Shown here: in pieces, positions 35,459 to 44,952 of the stretch
Numbering within the stretch: position 1 is the stretch's first letter
Layout of the letters: the number at the start of each line of letters is the position of its first letter
DNA from: Anaeromonas sp052088025
GTDB taxonomy: Bacteria; Bacillota; Clostridia; Tissierellales; SIT17
Length of the DNA stretch: 64,000 bases
Assembly (NCBI RefSeq): GCF_052088025.1
Contig: NZ_JBQCYD010000002.1
Span: 31,135-95,134 of the forward strand
Direction of reading: 5' to 3'
Notes under the pieces: generated by a model
The model's input: only the letters and a program-made list of their open reading frames with translations
What the model was told of the DNA's origin: nothing
The model's database searches: none
Translations under genes and position numbers: made by a program

Positions 35459-36514
35459 ATGAAAGCTGAGTTTATACAGGCTTTGGAGGAAATTGGAAGA
35501 GAGAAAGGTATTTCTAAAGAGATACTAATAGATGCTATTGAAGCAGCATTAATATCTGCTTATAAAAGAAATTTTGGTTCTTCACAAAATGTAGAAGTAA
35601 TTATTGATAATACTACTGGGGATGTAAAGGTTTATGCTCAAAAGGATGTAGTAAATCAAGTGGAAGATGAATTGTTACAAATATCTCTTGAAGATGCTAG
35701 AGAAATTGATGGTAGATATAATTTAGATGATGTAATAAACATTGAAGTTACACCTAAAAACTTTGGTAGAATTGCAGCTCAAACGGCAAAGCAAGTTGTA
35801 GTCCAAAGAATTAGAGAAGCAGAAAGAGATATAATATATGGAGATTTCATAAGCAGAGAAAATGAAATAGTTACTGGTATAATTCAAAAAATAAATAATA
35901 ATGTATTAGTTGATTTGGGTAAAACTGAAGGTATATTATTGCCAGCTGAACAAATTGAAGGAGAAACTTATAATCATAATGATAGAATAAAAGCATATAT
36001 AATTGAAGTGAAGAAAACATCTAAAGGACCTCAAATATTATTATCAAGAAGTCATCCAGGTTTAGTTAAAAGACTTTTTGAACTAGAAGTTCCTGAAATT
36101 CAAGAGGGTACTGTAGATATATTTAGTATTTCAAGAGAAGCGGGATCTAGAACCAAATTAGCTGTATACTCTAACAATGAAAATGTAGATCCAGTAGGAG
36201 CTTGTGTTGGTCATAATGGTGCAAGAGTAAAAGCAGTTGTTGATGAATTAAATGGAGAAAAAATTGACATAGTAAATTGGAGTAATGATTCAACTGTTTT
36301 TATAGCAAATAGTTTAAGCCCAGCAAAGGTTATAGAAGTTAGCGTAAATGAAGATGAGAAAAGTGCTTCTATTGTAGTGCCAGACTATCAATTATCTTTG
36401 GCTATTGGAAAAGAAGGTCAAAATGCAAGATTAGCAGCAAAATTAACTGGATGGAAAATAGATATTAAAAGTGAAAGTCAATCCAATCAAAATTCTAACA
36501 ATGTAAGTGAGTAG
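35459..36514 (+). CDS. nusA: Transcription termination/antitermination protein NusA
   Basis: NusA binds RNA polymerase and nascent RNA, and controls pausing and termination. With ATG 35459 it has 351 residues, the short Firmicute form without C-terminal acidic repeats. The N-terminal RNAP-binding domain (ALEEIGREKGISKEILIDAI) is followed by S1 and then two KH domains with GACVGHNGARVKAV and LAIGKEGQNARLAAKLTGWK. TTG 35453 is an alternative start. It follows rimP by about 15 bases. Confidence 0.96.
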   Translation: MKAEFIQALEEIGREKGISKEILIDAIEAALISAYKRNFGSSQNVEVIIDNTTGDVKVYAQKDVVNQVEDELLQISLEDAREIDGRYNLDDVINIEVTPKNFGRIAAQTAKQVVVQRIREAERDIIYGDFISRENEIVTGIIQKINNNVLVDLGKTEGILLPAEQIEGETYNHNDRIKAYIIEVKKTSKGPQILLSRSHPGLVKRLFELEVPEIQEGTVDIFSISREAGSRTKLAVYSNNENVDPVGACVGHNGARVKAVVDELNGEKIDIVNWSNDSTVFIANSLSPAKVIEVSVNEDEKSASIVVPDYQLSLAIGKEGQNARLAAKLTGWKIDIKSESQSNQNSNNVSE

Positions 36515-36528
36515 AGGTGTGATATAAT

Positions 36529-36798
36529 ATGAAAAATAGGAAAATTCCTCTGAGAAAATGTATTGTTTGTAACGATAGAAAAGAAAAAAAAGATTTAATA
36601 AGAATTGTTAAAAACAAAGAAGACCATATATTTATTGATACTAATGGAAAATCAAATGGTAGAGGTGCATATATTTGTAAGAGTCAAGAGTGCTTTGAAA
36701 AAGCATTCAAAACTAAGGCTTTAAATAAAGCTTTTAAAACTAATATTTCAAATAAAGTTTATGAAGAGTTAAAGAAAGTGAAAAATCAAAATGAATAA
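36529..36798 (+). CDS. ylxR: YlxR family RNA-binding protein (RnpM)
   Basis: This is an 89-residue YlxR/DUF448 protein, reported in Bacillus to modulate RNase P. The pattern RKCIVCNDRKEKKDLIRIV, then GRGAYICKSQECFEKA, is characteristic; the cysteines (C11, C14 and two later) are all present. It overlaps the ylxQ start by eight bases and lies in the nusA operon. Confidence 0.93.
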   Translation: MKNRKIPLRKCIVCNDRKEKKDLIRIVKNKEDHIFIDTNGKSNGRGAYICKSQECFEKAFKTKALNKAFKTNISNKVYEELKKVKNQNE

Positions 36799-37084
36799 TG
36801 TATTATCTTTTATAGGGATAGGGCAGAAAGCTAATATAATAAAAGCTGGTGAATATAAATCGTTAGAAGCTATAAAGTTTAATAAGGCCTACTTAATAGT
36901 ATTAGCTGAAGATGCTTCTGAAAATACAAAAAAGAAATTTGAAAAAGCAAGCTTAAAGAATAAGACTGAAATAATAATGTATGGAAACAAAAATATATTG
37001 GGAAATGCCTTAGGAAAAGAATTTATATCTGTTTTTGTAGTTACTGATAAGAAATTTTCCGATACATTAAAAGAAAAAATGTAA
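36791..37084 (+). CDS. YlxQ family L7Ae-like ribosomal protein
   Basis: This is a 97-residue L7Ae/L30e-type RNA-binding protein, homologous to Bacillus YlxQ, which can bind kink-turns. The fold is recognisable from FIGIGQKANIIKAGEYKSLEA, then LIVLAEDASENTKKKFEKAS and the later TEIIMYGNKNILGNALGKE. It lies between ylxR and infB, as is standard. Confidence 0.92.
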   Translation: MNNVLSFIGIGQKANIIKAGEYKSLEAIKFNKAYLIVLAEDASENTKKKFEKASLKNKTEIIMYGNKNILGNALGKEFISVFVVTDKKFSDTLKEKM

Positions 37085-37117
37085 ATGTATTACCTAATAT
37101 TCTAGGGGGAATGTAGT

Positions 37118-39160
37118 ATGGCAAAAAAGAGAGTTTATCAATTAGCAAAAGAGCTTAGTATTAGTAGTAAAGAACTAATTGCTAAAATGAAAGAGTTAAA
37201 TATAGAAGTAACAAGTCATATGAGCACAATAGATGAAGAAGAGGCAAAAATATTGAAGGAATTATTTGATGTAAATAATAAAGAGAATGCTAAACAAAAA
37301 TTTAATAAAGATGAAGGTGAAAAGAATATCGATAAATTAAAAAATGAAGACAATATAAATGAAGAAGTGACTGAAATAGAAAATGAATTAAATGATGAAA
37401 ATGTAATAGAACTAGAGGGACAATTGACCGTTAAAGAACTAGGAGAAAAACTAGATATTTCTAGTAATGAATTAATTGGAAAATTAATTGGTATGGGAAT
37501 TATGGCAAACATTAATCAAGAATTAGATTATGAAACTACTGAATTAATAGCTAGTGAATATGGTTATACTATTAAAGAATCTGATGTATTAGAAGAAAAG
37601 ACATTAGAAGAAAAGCAAGAAGAAGAATTAGATTTTGAAGATAGTGAAGAAAAAATGGAATCAAGACCTCCTGTTGTTACAGTTATGGGTCATGTAGACC
37701 ATGGGAAAACTTCATTATTAGATGCAATAAGAGAAAGTCATGTTACAGATAAAGAGGCTGGAGGAATTACTCAGCATATAGGAGCATCTACTGTTAGAAT
37801 TAATGATGATAATATTGTATTTTTAGATACTCCAGGTCATGAAGCATTTACTTCAATGAGGGCTAGAGGTGCTCAGGTTACAGATGTAGCTATACTTGTA
37901 GTTGCTGCTGATGATGGGGTTATGCCTCAAACAATTGAAGCAATAAACCATGCTAAAGCTGCAGGAGTTCCTATAATAGTTGCAATAAATAAAATGGATA
38001 AATTAGATGCTAATCCTGATAGAGTAAAACAAGAATTAAGTGAACATGGTTTAGTACCTGAAGATTGGGGTGGAGATGTTATAACTGTTCCAGTTTCTGC
38101 TATTAAAGGCGAAGGCTTAGATGAACTCTTAGAAATGATACTTTTAGTTTCTGAAATGAGTGAATTAAAAGCTAATCCTAATCGTAAAGCTGTAGGTATA
38201 ATTATTGAAGCTGAACTTGATAAAGGAAGAGGTCCTGTGGCTTCTGTTTTAATTCAAAAAGGCACATTAAAAGTTGGTGATTCTATTATTGCTGGAACTT
38301 CAAGTGGTAGAGTTAGAGCAATGTTAGATAATCAAGGAAAGAGAGTTAAAAAAGCAGGTCCATCAACTGCTGTAGAAATTTTAGGCTTATCTGAGGTGCC
38401 TCAAGCTGGAGACAAACTTTTTGCAGCAAAAGATGATAAAAAAGCTCGTGAACTTGCTGGTGCTAGAAAAGATCAAATAAAAAGAGATCAAATAAAATCT
38501 AAGCAAAATATTTCACTTGATGATTTGTTTGATCAAATAAAAGTTGGTGAAGTTAAAGATTTAAATATAATTATAAAAGCTGATGTTCAGGGTTCTATAG
38601 AAGCAGTTAAAGATGCCTTGGTTAAATTAAGCAATGAAGAAGTTAAGGTAAATCCTATCCATGGAGGAGTTGGAGCTATTACAGAAAGTGATATAATGCT
38701 TGCTACTGCCTCTAATGCCATTGTAATAGGTTTTAATGTGAGACCAACTACTTCTGCTACTAATTTAGCTGAAAGAGAATCAGTTGATATTAGAACCTAT
38801 AGAATCATATATAAAGCTATAGAAGATATTGAAAAAGCAATAAAAGGAATGCTTGAACCTGAGTATAAAGAAGTTATTCAAGGTAGAGCAGAAGTTAGAG
38901 AGACTTTTAAAGTTCCAAATGCAGGAGTTATTGCTGGAGTATACATGCTTAATGGCAAAGTAACTAGAAATTCAAGTGCTCGTTTATTAAGAGATAACAT
39001 TGTTATTCATGAAGGTAAAATTTCATCACTTAGAAGATTTAAAGATGATGTGCGTGAAATAGCTAGTGGATATGAAGGCGGTATTGGAATAGAAAATTAT
39101 AATGATATTAAAGAAGGCGATATAATAGAAGCTTTCATAATGGAAGAAATCGAAAGGTAA
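37118..39160 (+). CDS. infB: Translation initiation factor IF-2
   Basis: IF-2 is the GTPase that places initiator tRNA on the 30S subunit. At 680 residues it is at the short end of the family. Two IF2_N helical domains (about 4-50 and 100-150) are joined by an acidic linker. The G domain has GHVDHGKTSLLD (about 190), DTPGHEAF and NKMDK. Domains II, III and IV follow in normal order, ending IKEGDIIEAFIMEEI. Start ATG follows AGGGGG. The YlxP gene found after infB in Bacillus is absent. Confidence 0.97.
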   Translation: MAKKRVYQLAKELSISSKELIAKMKELNIEVTSHMSTIDEEEAKILKELFDVNNKENAKQKFNKDEGEKNIDKLKNEDNINEEVTEIENELNDENVIELEGQLTVKELGEKLDISSNELIGKLIGMGIMANINQELDYETTELIASEYGYTIKESDVLEEKTLEEKQEEELDFEDSEEKMESRPPVVTVMGHVDHGKTSLLDAIRESHVTDKEAGGITQHIGASTVRINDDNIVFLDTPGHEAFTSMRARGAQVTDVAILVVAADDGVMPQTIEAINHAKAAGVPIIVAINKMDKLDANPDRVKQELSEHGLVPEDWGGDVITVPVSAIKGEGLDELLEMILLVSEMSELKANPNRKAVGIIIEAELDKGRGPVASVLIQKGTLKVGDSIIAGTSSGRVRAMLDNQGKRVKKAGPSTAVEILGLSEVPQAGDKLFAAKDDKKARELAGARKDQIKRDQIKSKQNISLDDLFDQIKVGEVKDLNIIIKADVQGSIEAVKDALVKLSNEEVKVNPIHGGVGAITESDIMLATASNAIVIGFNVRPTTSATNLAERESVDIRTYRIIYKAIEDIEKAIKGMLEPEYKEVIQGRAEVRETFKVPNAGVIAGVYMLNGKVTRNSSARLLRDNIVIHEGKISSLRRFKDDVREIASGYEGGIGIENYNDIKEGDIIEAFIMEEIER

Positions 39161-39183
39161 TATACTAGGAAGGTGAAATTATA

Positions 39184-39549
39184 ATGAGCTCAAAGAGAAC
39201 AGCAAGAATATCTGAAGAAATTAAAAAAATAGTTAGTTCAATGATTTTAAAAGAGCTTAAAGATCCAAGAATAGCTACTATGACTACTATAACAGAAGTT
39301 GAAGCTACAAATGATCTTAGATATGCTAAAATATTTGTATCGGTTCTTGGTAGTGAAAGAGAAAGAAAAGATACTTTAGAGGCACTTAAAAGTGCTACTG
39401 GTTTTATAAGAAAAGAAATAGGAAAGAAGATGAAGTTAAGATATATTCCAGAACCTATTTTTTATACAGATAAATCAATAGAAAACGGAATATATATTTC
39501 TAAACTTATAGATAGCATCAAAGAAGATGAAAATAAAGATGAAGATTAA
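39184..39549 (+). CDS. rbfA: Ribosome-binding factor A
   Basis: RbfA helps mature the 5' end of 16S rRNA in the cold and during 30S assembly. It has 121 residues with RTARISEEIKKIVSSMILKE and LKDPRIATMTTITEVE, then the KH-like core ending RYIPEPIFYTDKS. ATG is preceded by AAGGTG. Its end overlaps the start of nrnA. Confidence 0.96.
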   Translation: MSSKRTARISEEIKKIVSSMILKELKDPRIATMTTITEVEATNDLRYAKIFVSVLGSERERKDTLEALKSATGFIRKEIGKKMKLRYIPEPIFYTDKSIENGIYISKLIDSIKEDENKDED

Positions 39550-40507
39550 TATACTAAAAGAATTAGATAGGTTTGATCAAATCTATCTAATTTCTCATGT
39601 AAATCCAGATGGTGATAGTATAGGTTCATTGTTAGCTTTAGGAAAAGCATTAAAGAATATATATAATGACAAAGTAATCTTATTAAAATCAGATAATATT
39701 CCAAATAAATTTATGTTTTTAAAAGATATTGATTTACTTTCTAATTTAGATGTTTTAGATAATATAAAAGATAATTCCATATTGATAACATTGGATTGCG
39801 GTGACATTAGTAGAATAGGAAGCACTTTAAACTATATAGAAAAATTTAATAAAATTATTAATATAGATCACCATATATCAAATGATAAATTTGGGGACAT
39901 AAACATTTTAGATTCAAAAACAAGCTCAACAGGTGAGATTGTTTTTAATTTATTAAAAGATAACAAATTAAAGATAGATAAAAACATTGCTACATCTTTA
40001 TATATGGCTATTTCAACAGATACAGGTAGCTTTAAATATGAAAGTGCTACTTCAAAAACATATAAAGCTGCTGCTGAATTATTAGAATATGATATAGATA
40101 AATCCAAAATAATCTTTGAATTATATCAGAACAGATCTATAGAAAAAACTAATATTTTTATAGAAGCTATTAAAAATATAGAATTTCATAATGATAATAA
40201 AATAGGTAATACTACAGTAACTTTAGAAATGATGAGAAAAGTTAATGCTTCACCAGAAGATGTGAATGGAATTGTAGAATTTATAAGGGATACTGAAAAT
40301 GTTGAAGTAGCCTATGTTATTAAAGAAGTTGAAAATAATAAATTTAAAATAAGTTTTAGATCTAAAGCTTATTTAGATGTATCAGCAATAGCAAATGTTT
40401 TTGGTGGCGGAGGTCATATACGAGCATCTGGAATAACTATAGATGGAGATCTTTCTAATATAAAAGAAAATTTATTAATTGAAATAAGAAAAAGGTTAAG
40501 GTGTTAG
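39539..40507 (+). CDS. nrnA: DHH-family bifunctional oligoribonuclease/pAp phosphatase NrnA
   Basis: NrnA degrades very short RNAs and dephosphorylates pAp. The DHH motifs are visible: SHVNPDGDSIGS near the N-terminus, ITLDCGD, NIDHHISNDKFGD, and the DHHA1 motif GGGGHIRASGITIDG near the C-terminus. Starts at ATG 39527 or 39539 (322 residues) are both possible; neither has a strong ribosome site, suggesting coupling to rbfA. A near-perfect palindrome lies in the first codons (39561-39592). Confidence 0.94.
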   Translation: MKINILKELDRFDQIYLISHVNPDGDSIGSLLALGKALKNIYNDKVILLKSDNIPNKFMFLKDIDLLSNLDVLDNIKDNSILITLDCGDISRIGSTLNYIEKFNKIINIDHHISNDKFGDINILDSKTSSTGEIVFNLLKDNKLKIDKNIATSLYMAISTDTGSFKYESATSKTYKAAAELLEYDIDKSKIIFELYQNRSIEKTNIFIEAIKNIEFHNDNKIGNTTVTLEMMRKVNASPEDVNGIVEFIRDTENVEVAYVIKEVENNKFKISFRSKAYLDVSAIANVFGGGGHIRASGITIDGDLSNIKENLLIEIRKRLRC

Positions 40508-40509
40508 AT

Positions 40510-41400
40510 TTGAATGGTATAATTAATGTTTTAAAACCTTCAGCTATGACATCTCATGATGTTGTAAGTTTTTTAAGGAAAACTCTAGACATGAAAAAAA
40601 TTGGACATACTGGTACATTAGATCCAAATGCTTGTGGAGTTTTACCAATTTGCATAGGTAAATCCACAAAAATAATTGAATATATACAGCATAAAAACAA
40701 AAAATATAGAGCAGAAGTAACACTTGGATATTCAACAGATACTCAGGATAAATATGGTAGGGTATTAGAGACTTCTAAAAACAATGTATCTAATGATGAA
40801 ATAATAAATGTGGTAAATAGCTTTAAAGGCAAAATAAATCAACTACCACCTATGTACTCTGCTCTTAAAAAAGATGGCAAAAGACTTTATGAGTTAGCAA
40901 GAGAAGGAAAGACTATAGAAAGAAATACTAGAGAAATATTTATAGAGACTATAGATATACTATCTATAAATAAAAACAAGATTATGATGGATGTCATTTG
41001 TTCTAAGGGTACTTATATAAGAACTCTATGTAATGATATAGGTGAAAGGTTAGGAACTTTTGCTCATATGTCATTTTTAGAAAGATTAAGTGTTGGAGAT
41101 TTTAATTTATCAGATTCATATACATTGGAAGAAATAGTTGTTAAAAAATCTAATAATGATATGAGTTTTATTTTACCTCTGGATAATGCATTAAAATTTA
41201 TGGGAAGTATATATTTAGATAAGATGTTTTATAAACATATATCAAATGGATTAAATATGAGAGCAAAGAGATTAGGAATAAGTGATTTTATATTGAATAC
41301 TGAATATAAAATATATTGTAATAATGATTTTATAGGAATAGGTATATTTGCGTTAAAGAATGATGAAATTGTTTTAAAAATGGATAAAGTCCTAGTTTGA
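40510..41400 (+). CDS. truB: tRNA pseudouridine(55) synthase TruB
   Basis: TruB makes pseudouridine 55 in the T-arm of tRNAs. The chosen start is TTG 40510 (MNGIINVLKPSAMTSHD, 296 residues), seven bases after AAGGTG; GTG 40501 is also in frame. The catalytic aspartate is in GHTGTLDPNACGVLPI, and YRAEVTLGYSTDTQD and GTYIRTLCNDIG are typical. It overlaps the nrnA end region and is followed directly by ribF. Confidence 0.96.
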   Translation: MNGIINVLKPSAMTSHDVVSFLRKTLDMKKIGHTGTLDPNACGVLPICIGKSTKIIEYIQHKNKKYRAEVTLGYSTDTQDKYGRVLETSKNNVSNDEIINVVNSFKGKINQLPPMYSALKKDGKRLYELAREGKTIERNTREIFIETIDILSINKNKIMMDVICSKGTYIRTLCNDIGERLGTFAHMSFLERLSVGDFNLSDSYTLEEIVVKKSNNDMSFILPLDNALKFMGSIYLDKMFYKHISNGLNMRAKRLGISDFILNTEYKIYCNNDFIGIGIFALKNDEIVLKMDKVLV

Positions 41401-41411
41401 AGGTGATTAAA

Positions 41412-42323
41412 ATGGAAATAATTGAAAATATAAATAAACAAATAAAAGATAAAACTGTAATTTGTTTAGGCAGTTTTGATGGGCTTCATATTGGCCATAA
41501 AACTTTAATTAAGAATGTTATGAAAAAATCAAAAAAAGAAAATCTAAAAAGTGTAGTATTTACATTTAGCAATCATCCTGCTAGTATTATTCCAAATAAA
41601 CCTGAACCTAAATTAATAATAACTAATGAAGAAAAAATAAAAATACTTGAAAATATTGGTATTGATTTTTTTATAATGATAGCATTTAGTAAAGAATTTA
41701 TGCAGATGAAACCTGAAAATTTCATAAAAGAAGTTCTTGTTAAAAAATTAAATGTAAAAAGAATAGTTATAGGATTTAATTATAAATTTGGTTATAAAGG
41801 TAAAGGTGATGCTAATTTACTTAAAAAATTAGGAGAAGAATATGATTTTGAAGTAGAAGTGGTTTCTCCCATAAAAAATAATGAAGAAGTTATTAGTAGT
41901 AGTATAATAAGAGAATTAATATTAAATGGAGAAATAAAAAAAGCCAACAAATATTTAGGAAGAAATTTTTCTATAGAGGGTAAGGTTATTCATGGTAAAA
42001 AACGTGGTAAAAACTTGGGTTTCCCTACAGCAAATATTTACTTGAATAATAATTATATAGTTCCTAAGATGGGTGTTTATAAAACTAAGACCATTTATAA
42101 ATCTAATATATATAATAGCTTAACAAATGTAGGATTAAATCCTACATTTGAGAAAAATAAAGAAGTTTCAATTGAAACCTATATATTGGATTTTAATGAA
42201 GAAATATATGATGAAAATATTAAAATTGAATTTTTGTATTTTTTGAGATCAGAAAAGAAATTTAGTAGCAAGGAAGATTTAATTAAACAGATGAAGTTAG
42301 ATGTAAGGGCTGTAAAAGAATAA
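41412..42323 (+). CDS. ribF: Bifunctional riboflavin kinase/FAD synthetase
   Basis: RibF makes FMN and FAD from riboflavin. The 303-residue enzyme has the adenylyltransferase domain with CLGSFDGLHIGHKTLI, then IGFNYKFGYKGKGD and ISSSIIRELI. The kinase domain has GKVIHGKKRGKNLGFPTANI and SLTNVGLNPTF. ATG 41412 lies after AAGGTG; the frame is open back to TTG 41397. A perfect 27-base palindrome spans the TNVGLNPTF codons (42124-42150). Confidence 0.96.
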   Translation: MEIIENINKQIKDKTVICLGSFDGLHIGHKTLIKNVMKKSKKENLKSVVFTFSNHPASIIPNKPEPKLIITNEEKIKILENIGIDFFIMIAFSKEFMQMKPENFIKEVLVKKLNVKRIVIGFNYKFGYKGKGDANLLKKLGEEYDFEVEVVSPIKNNEEVISSSIIRELILNGEIKKANKYLGRNFSIEGKVIHGKKRGKNLGFPTANIYLNNNYIVPKMGVYKTKTIYKSNIYNSLTNVGLNPTFEKNKEVSIETYILDFNEEIYDENIKIEFLYFLRSEKKFSSKEDLIKQMKLDVRAVKE

Positions 42324-42325
42324 TG

Positions 42326-42354
42326 TTTACAATAATATAGAATTATGATAAAAT
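42326..42354 (+). promoter_or_regulatory. Sigma-A promoter of rpsO
   Basis: TTTACA (42326-42331), 17 bases and TAAAAT (42349-42354) precede rpsO. The following 75-base leader (about 42360-42430) has ACCT/AGGT-type complementarities and may be an S15 autoregulatory leader. No consensus structure was recognised. Confidence 0.5.
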
Positions 42355-42441
42355 TAACTTGTTATCCTTATTCTATGGTTATCGTTACCTCGGCTTTATC
42401 CTTGGAATTAGGTTTAATACAAAATATTAGGAGGTAGTAAT

Positions 42442-42708
42442 ATGATAAGTAAAGAAGCAAAAACACAAGTAATTAATGAGTACAAAACACATGAAGGAGA
42501 TACAGGTTCTCCAGAAGTACAAATCGCTATATTAACTCATAGAATTAATGAGTTAAATGAACATTTAAAAGAGCATAAAAAAGATCATCATTCAAGAAGA
42601 GGTCTTTTAAAAATGGTTGGTAAAAGAAGAGGTCTTTTAAATTATTTAACTAAAAAAGATGTAAATAGATATCGTGAATTGATTCAAAGACTTGGATTAA
42701 GGAAATAA
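42442..42708 (+). CDS. rpsO: Small ribosomal subunit protein uS15
   Basis: uS15 is an early-assembling 30S protein of 88 residues. HEGDTGSPEVQIAILTHRIN, HSRRGLLKMVGKRRGLLNYL and the C-terminal YRELIQRLGLRK are typical. RBS AGGAGGT precedes ATG. It lies between ribF and pnp, the normal place, with its own promoter and terminator. Confidence 0.97.
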   Translation: MISKEAKTQVINEYKTHEGDTGSPEVQIAILTHRINELNEHLKEHKKDHHSRRGLLKMVGKRRGLLNYLTKKDVNRYRELIQRLGLRK

Positions 42709-42734
42709 TAAGAGCGGGGTATCCCCGCTCTATT
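42708..42734 (+). terminator. Terminator after rpsO
   Basis: The GC-rich stem AGAGCGGGG with CCCCGCTCT is followed by ATTATTTTA. It is the most GC-rich hairpin in the window. Confidence 0.8.
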
Positions 42735-42766
42735 ATTTTAATATAGAAAATATAAGGAGGAATAAC

Positions 42767-44857
42767 ATGGAAAAGACATTTGAATATACTCTTGCTGGTG
42801 AAAAATTAAGTGTAAATATTGGTAAGGTTGCTGAACAGGCTGGTGGAGCTTGTCTTATACAATATGGAGACACAGTTGTACTTGCTACTGCTACCGCTTC
42901 TAAATCTCCCAAACAAGGAATAGACTTCTTTCCTTTAAGCGTAGATTTTCAAGAAAAACTATATTCTGTAGGTAAGATACCTGGAGGATTTATTAAAAGA
43001 GAAGGTAGACCAAGTGATAAAGCAATTCTTACTTCAAGACTTATAGATAGACCAATTAGACCATTATTTCCAAAAGGTTATAGAAATGATGTACAAGTAA
43101 TTACTACTGTATTATCTGTAGATCAAGACCATACGCCAGATATTGTTGCTATGATAGGGTCTTCAATAGCACTTAGTATATCTGACATACCTTTTAAAGG
43201 TCCTACAGGATCTGTTGCAGTAGGTTTAGTTGATGGAGAATTAATAATAAATCCAGATAGTAAAAATAGAGATAAATCTGATCTTAGTTTAATAGTTTCT
43301 GGTACTAGTGATGCTATTATGATGGTAGAAGCAGGTGCAAATATTATCTCTGAAGAGACTATGTTAGATGCTATACTTACAGCACATACAGAAATAAAAG
43401 GAATATGTGGTTTTATAGATCAAATAGTAAAAGAAGTAGGAAAAGAAAAATCGGAGTATGAAGCTTTTGTAGCTGATGAAAACATAACTAAAGAAGTATA
43501 TGATTTTGCTACAGAAAAAATGATAAATGCAATAAGAACAGAAGATAAACTTGAAAGAAAAGAAAATATGGATAATGTAAAGGAAGAAACAATAAATCAT
43601 TTTGAAGAAATTTATCCTGATAATATTAAAGATGTTAAAGAAGCACTACAATCTATATTAAAAGAACAGGTAAGAAAAATGATAAGCGAAGATGGAATTC
43701 GTCCTGACAATAGAAAAACTGATGAAATCAGACCAATATCATGTGAAACAGGATTACTTCCTAGAACTCATGGTTCAGGCTTATTTACAAGAGGGCAAAC
43801 TCAAGCATTAACTGTTGCAACCCTTGGAGCTGCTGGAGATGTTCAAGTTATTGATGGTTTAGGCGAGGAAGAATCAAAAAGATATATGCACCACTATAAT
43901 TTCCCACCTTATAGTACAGGCGAAGCTAAATTTTTAAGAGGTCCTGGAAGAAGAGAAATAGGTCATGGTTCTTTAGCTGAAAGAGCTCTTGAAGTTGTTA
44001 TACCTTCTGTAGATGATTTTCCATATACAATAAGGTTAGTATCTGAAGTTTTAAGCTCAAACGGTTCATCATCTCAAGCAAGTATTTGTGGTAGTACTCT
44101 TGCACTTTTAGATGCTGGCGTTCCTATAAAAGATAATGTAGCTGGTATTGCTATGGGACTTATAAAAGAAAATGATACTATAACTGTTTTAAGTGATATA
44201 CAAGGAATGGAAGATTTCTTAGGAGATATGGATTTTAAAATAGCAGGAACAAAAGAAGGTATTACTGCAATTCAGATGGATATAAAAATAACAGGTATAA
44301 ATAGAGAAGTATTAACTGAAGCTTTAAAAAAGGCAAAGGTTGGAAGATTATATATACTTGATAAAATGAATGAAGTAATTTCTGAACCTAAAAAAGAATT
44401 ATCACCTTTTGCTCCAAGAATTCTTACAATGGAAGTAAATCCAGATAAGATTAGAGATATCATAGGACCTGGAGGGAAAATTATAAATAAAATTATAGAT
44501 GAAACAGGAGTTAAAATTGATATTGAAGATAGTGGAAAGGTACTTATAGCTGCTGATGATATGGAAGCAGGTAATAATGCTATTAATATGATCAAAAATA
44601 TTGTAAAAGAAGTAGAAAATGGAGAAATATATTTAGGAAAAGTAATTAAAATAATGCCTTTTGGTGCATTTGTAGAAATATTACCTGGAAAAGAAGGTTT
44701 AGTTCATATTTCTAATATAGCTAAAGAAAGAGTAGAAAAGGTTGAAGATGTATTATCTAAAGGAGATGAAGTATTAGTAAAGGTTACTAATATAGACAAG
44801 CAAGGAAGAATAAATCTTTCAAGAAAAGATGCTTTACCTCAAGAGGAAGAAAATTAA
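42767..44857 (+). CDS. pnp: Polynucleotide phosphorylase
   Basis: PNPase degrades RNA 3' to 5' phosphorolytically. It has 696 residues. Two RNase PH domains carry FFPLSVDFQEKLYSVGKIPG and, later, THGSGLFTRGQTQALTVATL and SDIQGMEDFLGDMDFKIAG. The KH domain (IIGPGGKIINKIIDETG) and the S1 domain (IMPFGAFVEILPGKEGLVHIS) end the protein. RBS AAGGAGG precedes ATG. A terminator follows. Confidence 0.97.
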   Translation: MEKTFEYTLAGEKLSVNIGKVAEQAGGACLIQYGDTVVLATATASKSPKQGIDFFPLSVDFQEKLYSVGKIPGGFIKREGRPSDKAILTSRLIDRPIRPLFPKGYRNDVQVITTVLSVDQDHTPDIVAMIGSSIALSISDIPFKGPTGSVAVGLVDGELIINPDSKNRDKSDLSLIVSGTSDAIMMVEAGANIISEETMLDAILTAHTEIKGICGFIDQIVKEVGKEKSEYEAFVADENITKEVYDFATEKMINAIRTEDKLERKENMDNVKEETINHFEEIYPDNIKDVKEALQSILKEQVRKMISEDGIRPDNRKTDEIRPISCETGLLPRTHGSGLFTRGQTQALTVATLGAAGDVQVIDGLGEEESKRYMHHYNFPPYSTGEAKFLRGPGRREIGHGSLAERALEVVIPSVDDFPYTIRLVSEVLSSNGSSSQASICGSTLALLDAGVPIKDNVAGIAMGLIKENDTITVLSDIQGMEDFLGDMDFKIAGTKEGITAIQMDIKITGINREVLTEALKKAKVGRLYILDKMNEVISEPKKELSPFAPRILTMEVNPDKIRDIIGPGGKIINKIIDETGVKIDIEDSGKVLIAADDMEAGNNAINMIKNIVKEVENGEIYLGKVIKIMPFGAFVEILPGKEGLVHISNIAKERVEKVEDVLSKGDEVLVKVTNIDKQGRINLSRKDALPQEEEN

Positions 44858-44889
44858 GACATAGAACTTACTAAAGTTTTATGTCTTTT
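44856..44889 (+). terminator. Terminator after pnp
   Basis: AAGACATA pairs with TATGTCTT across an inner ACT/AGT stem, then TTTTTCTTTTT follows. Confidence 0.7.
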
Positions 44890-44952
44890 TTCTTTTTATT
44901 GATTATATTTTAAATAATTATGAATATTAATATAATATGGAGGATGATGAAA

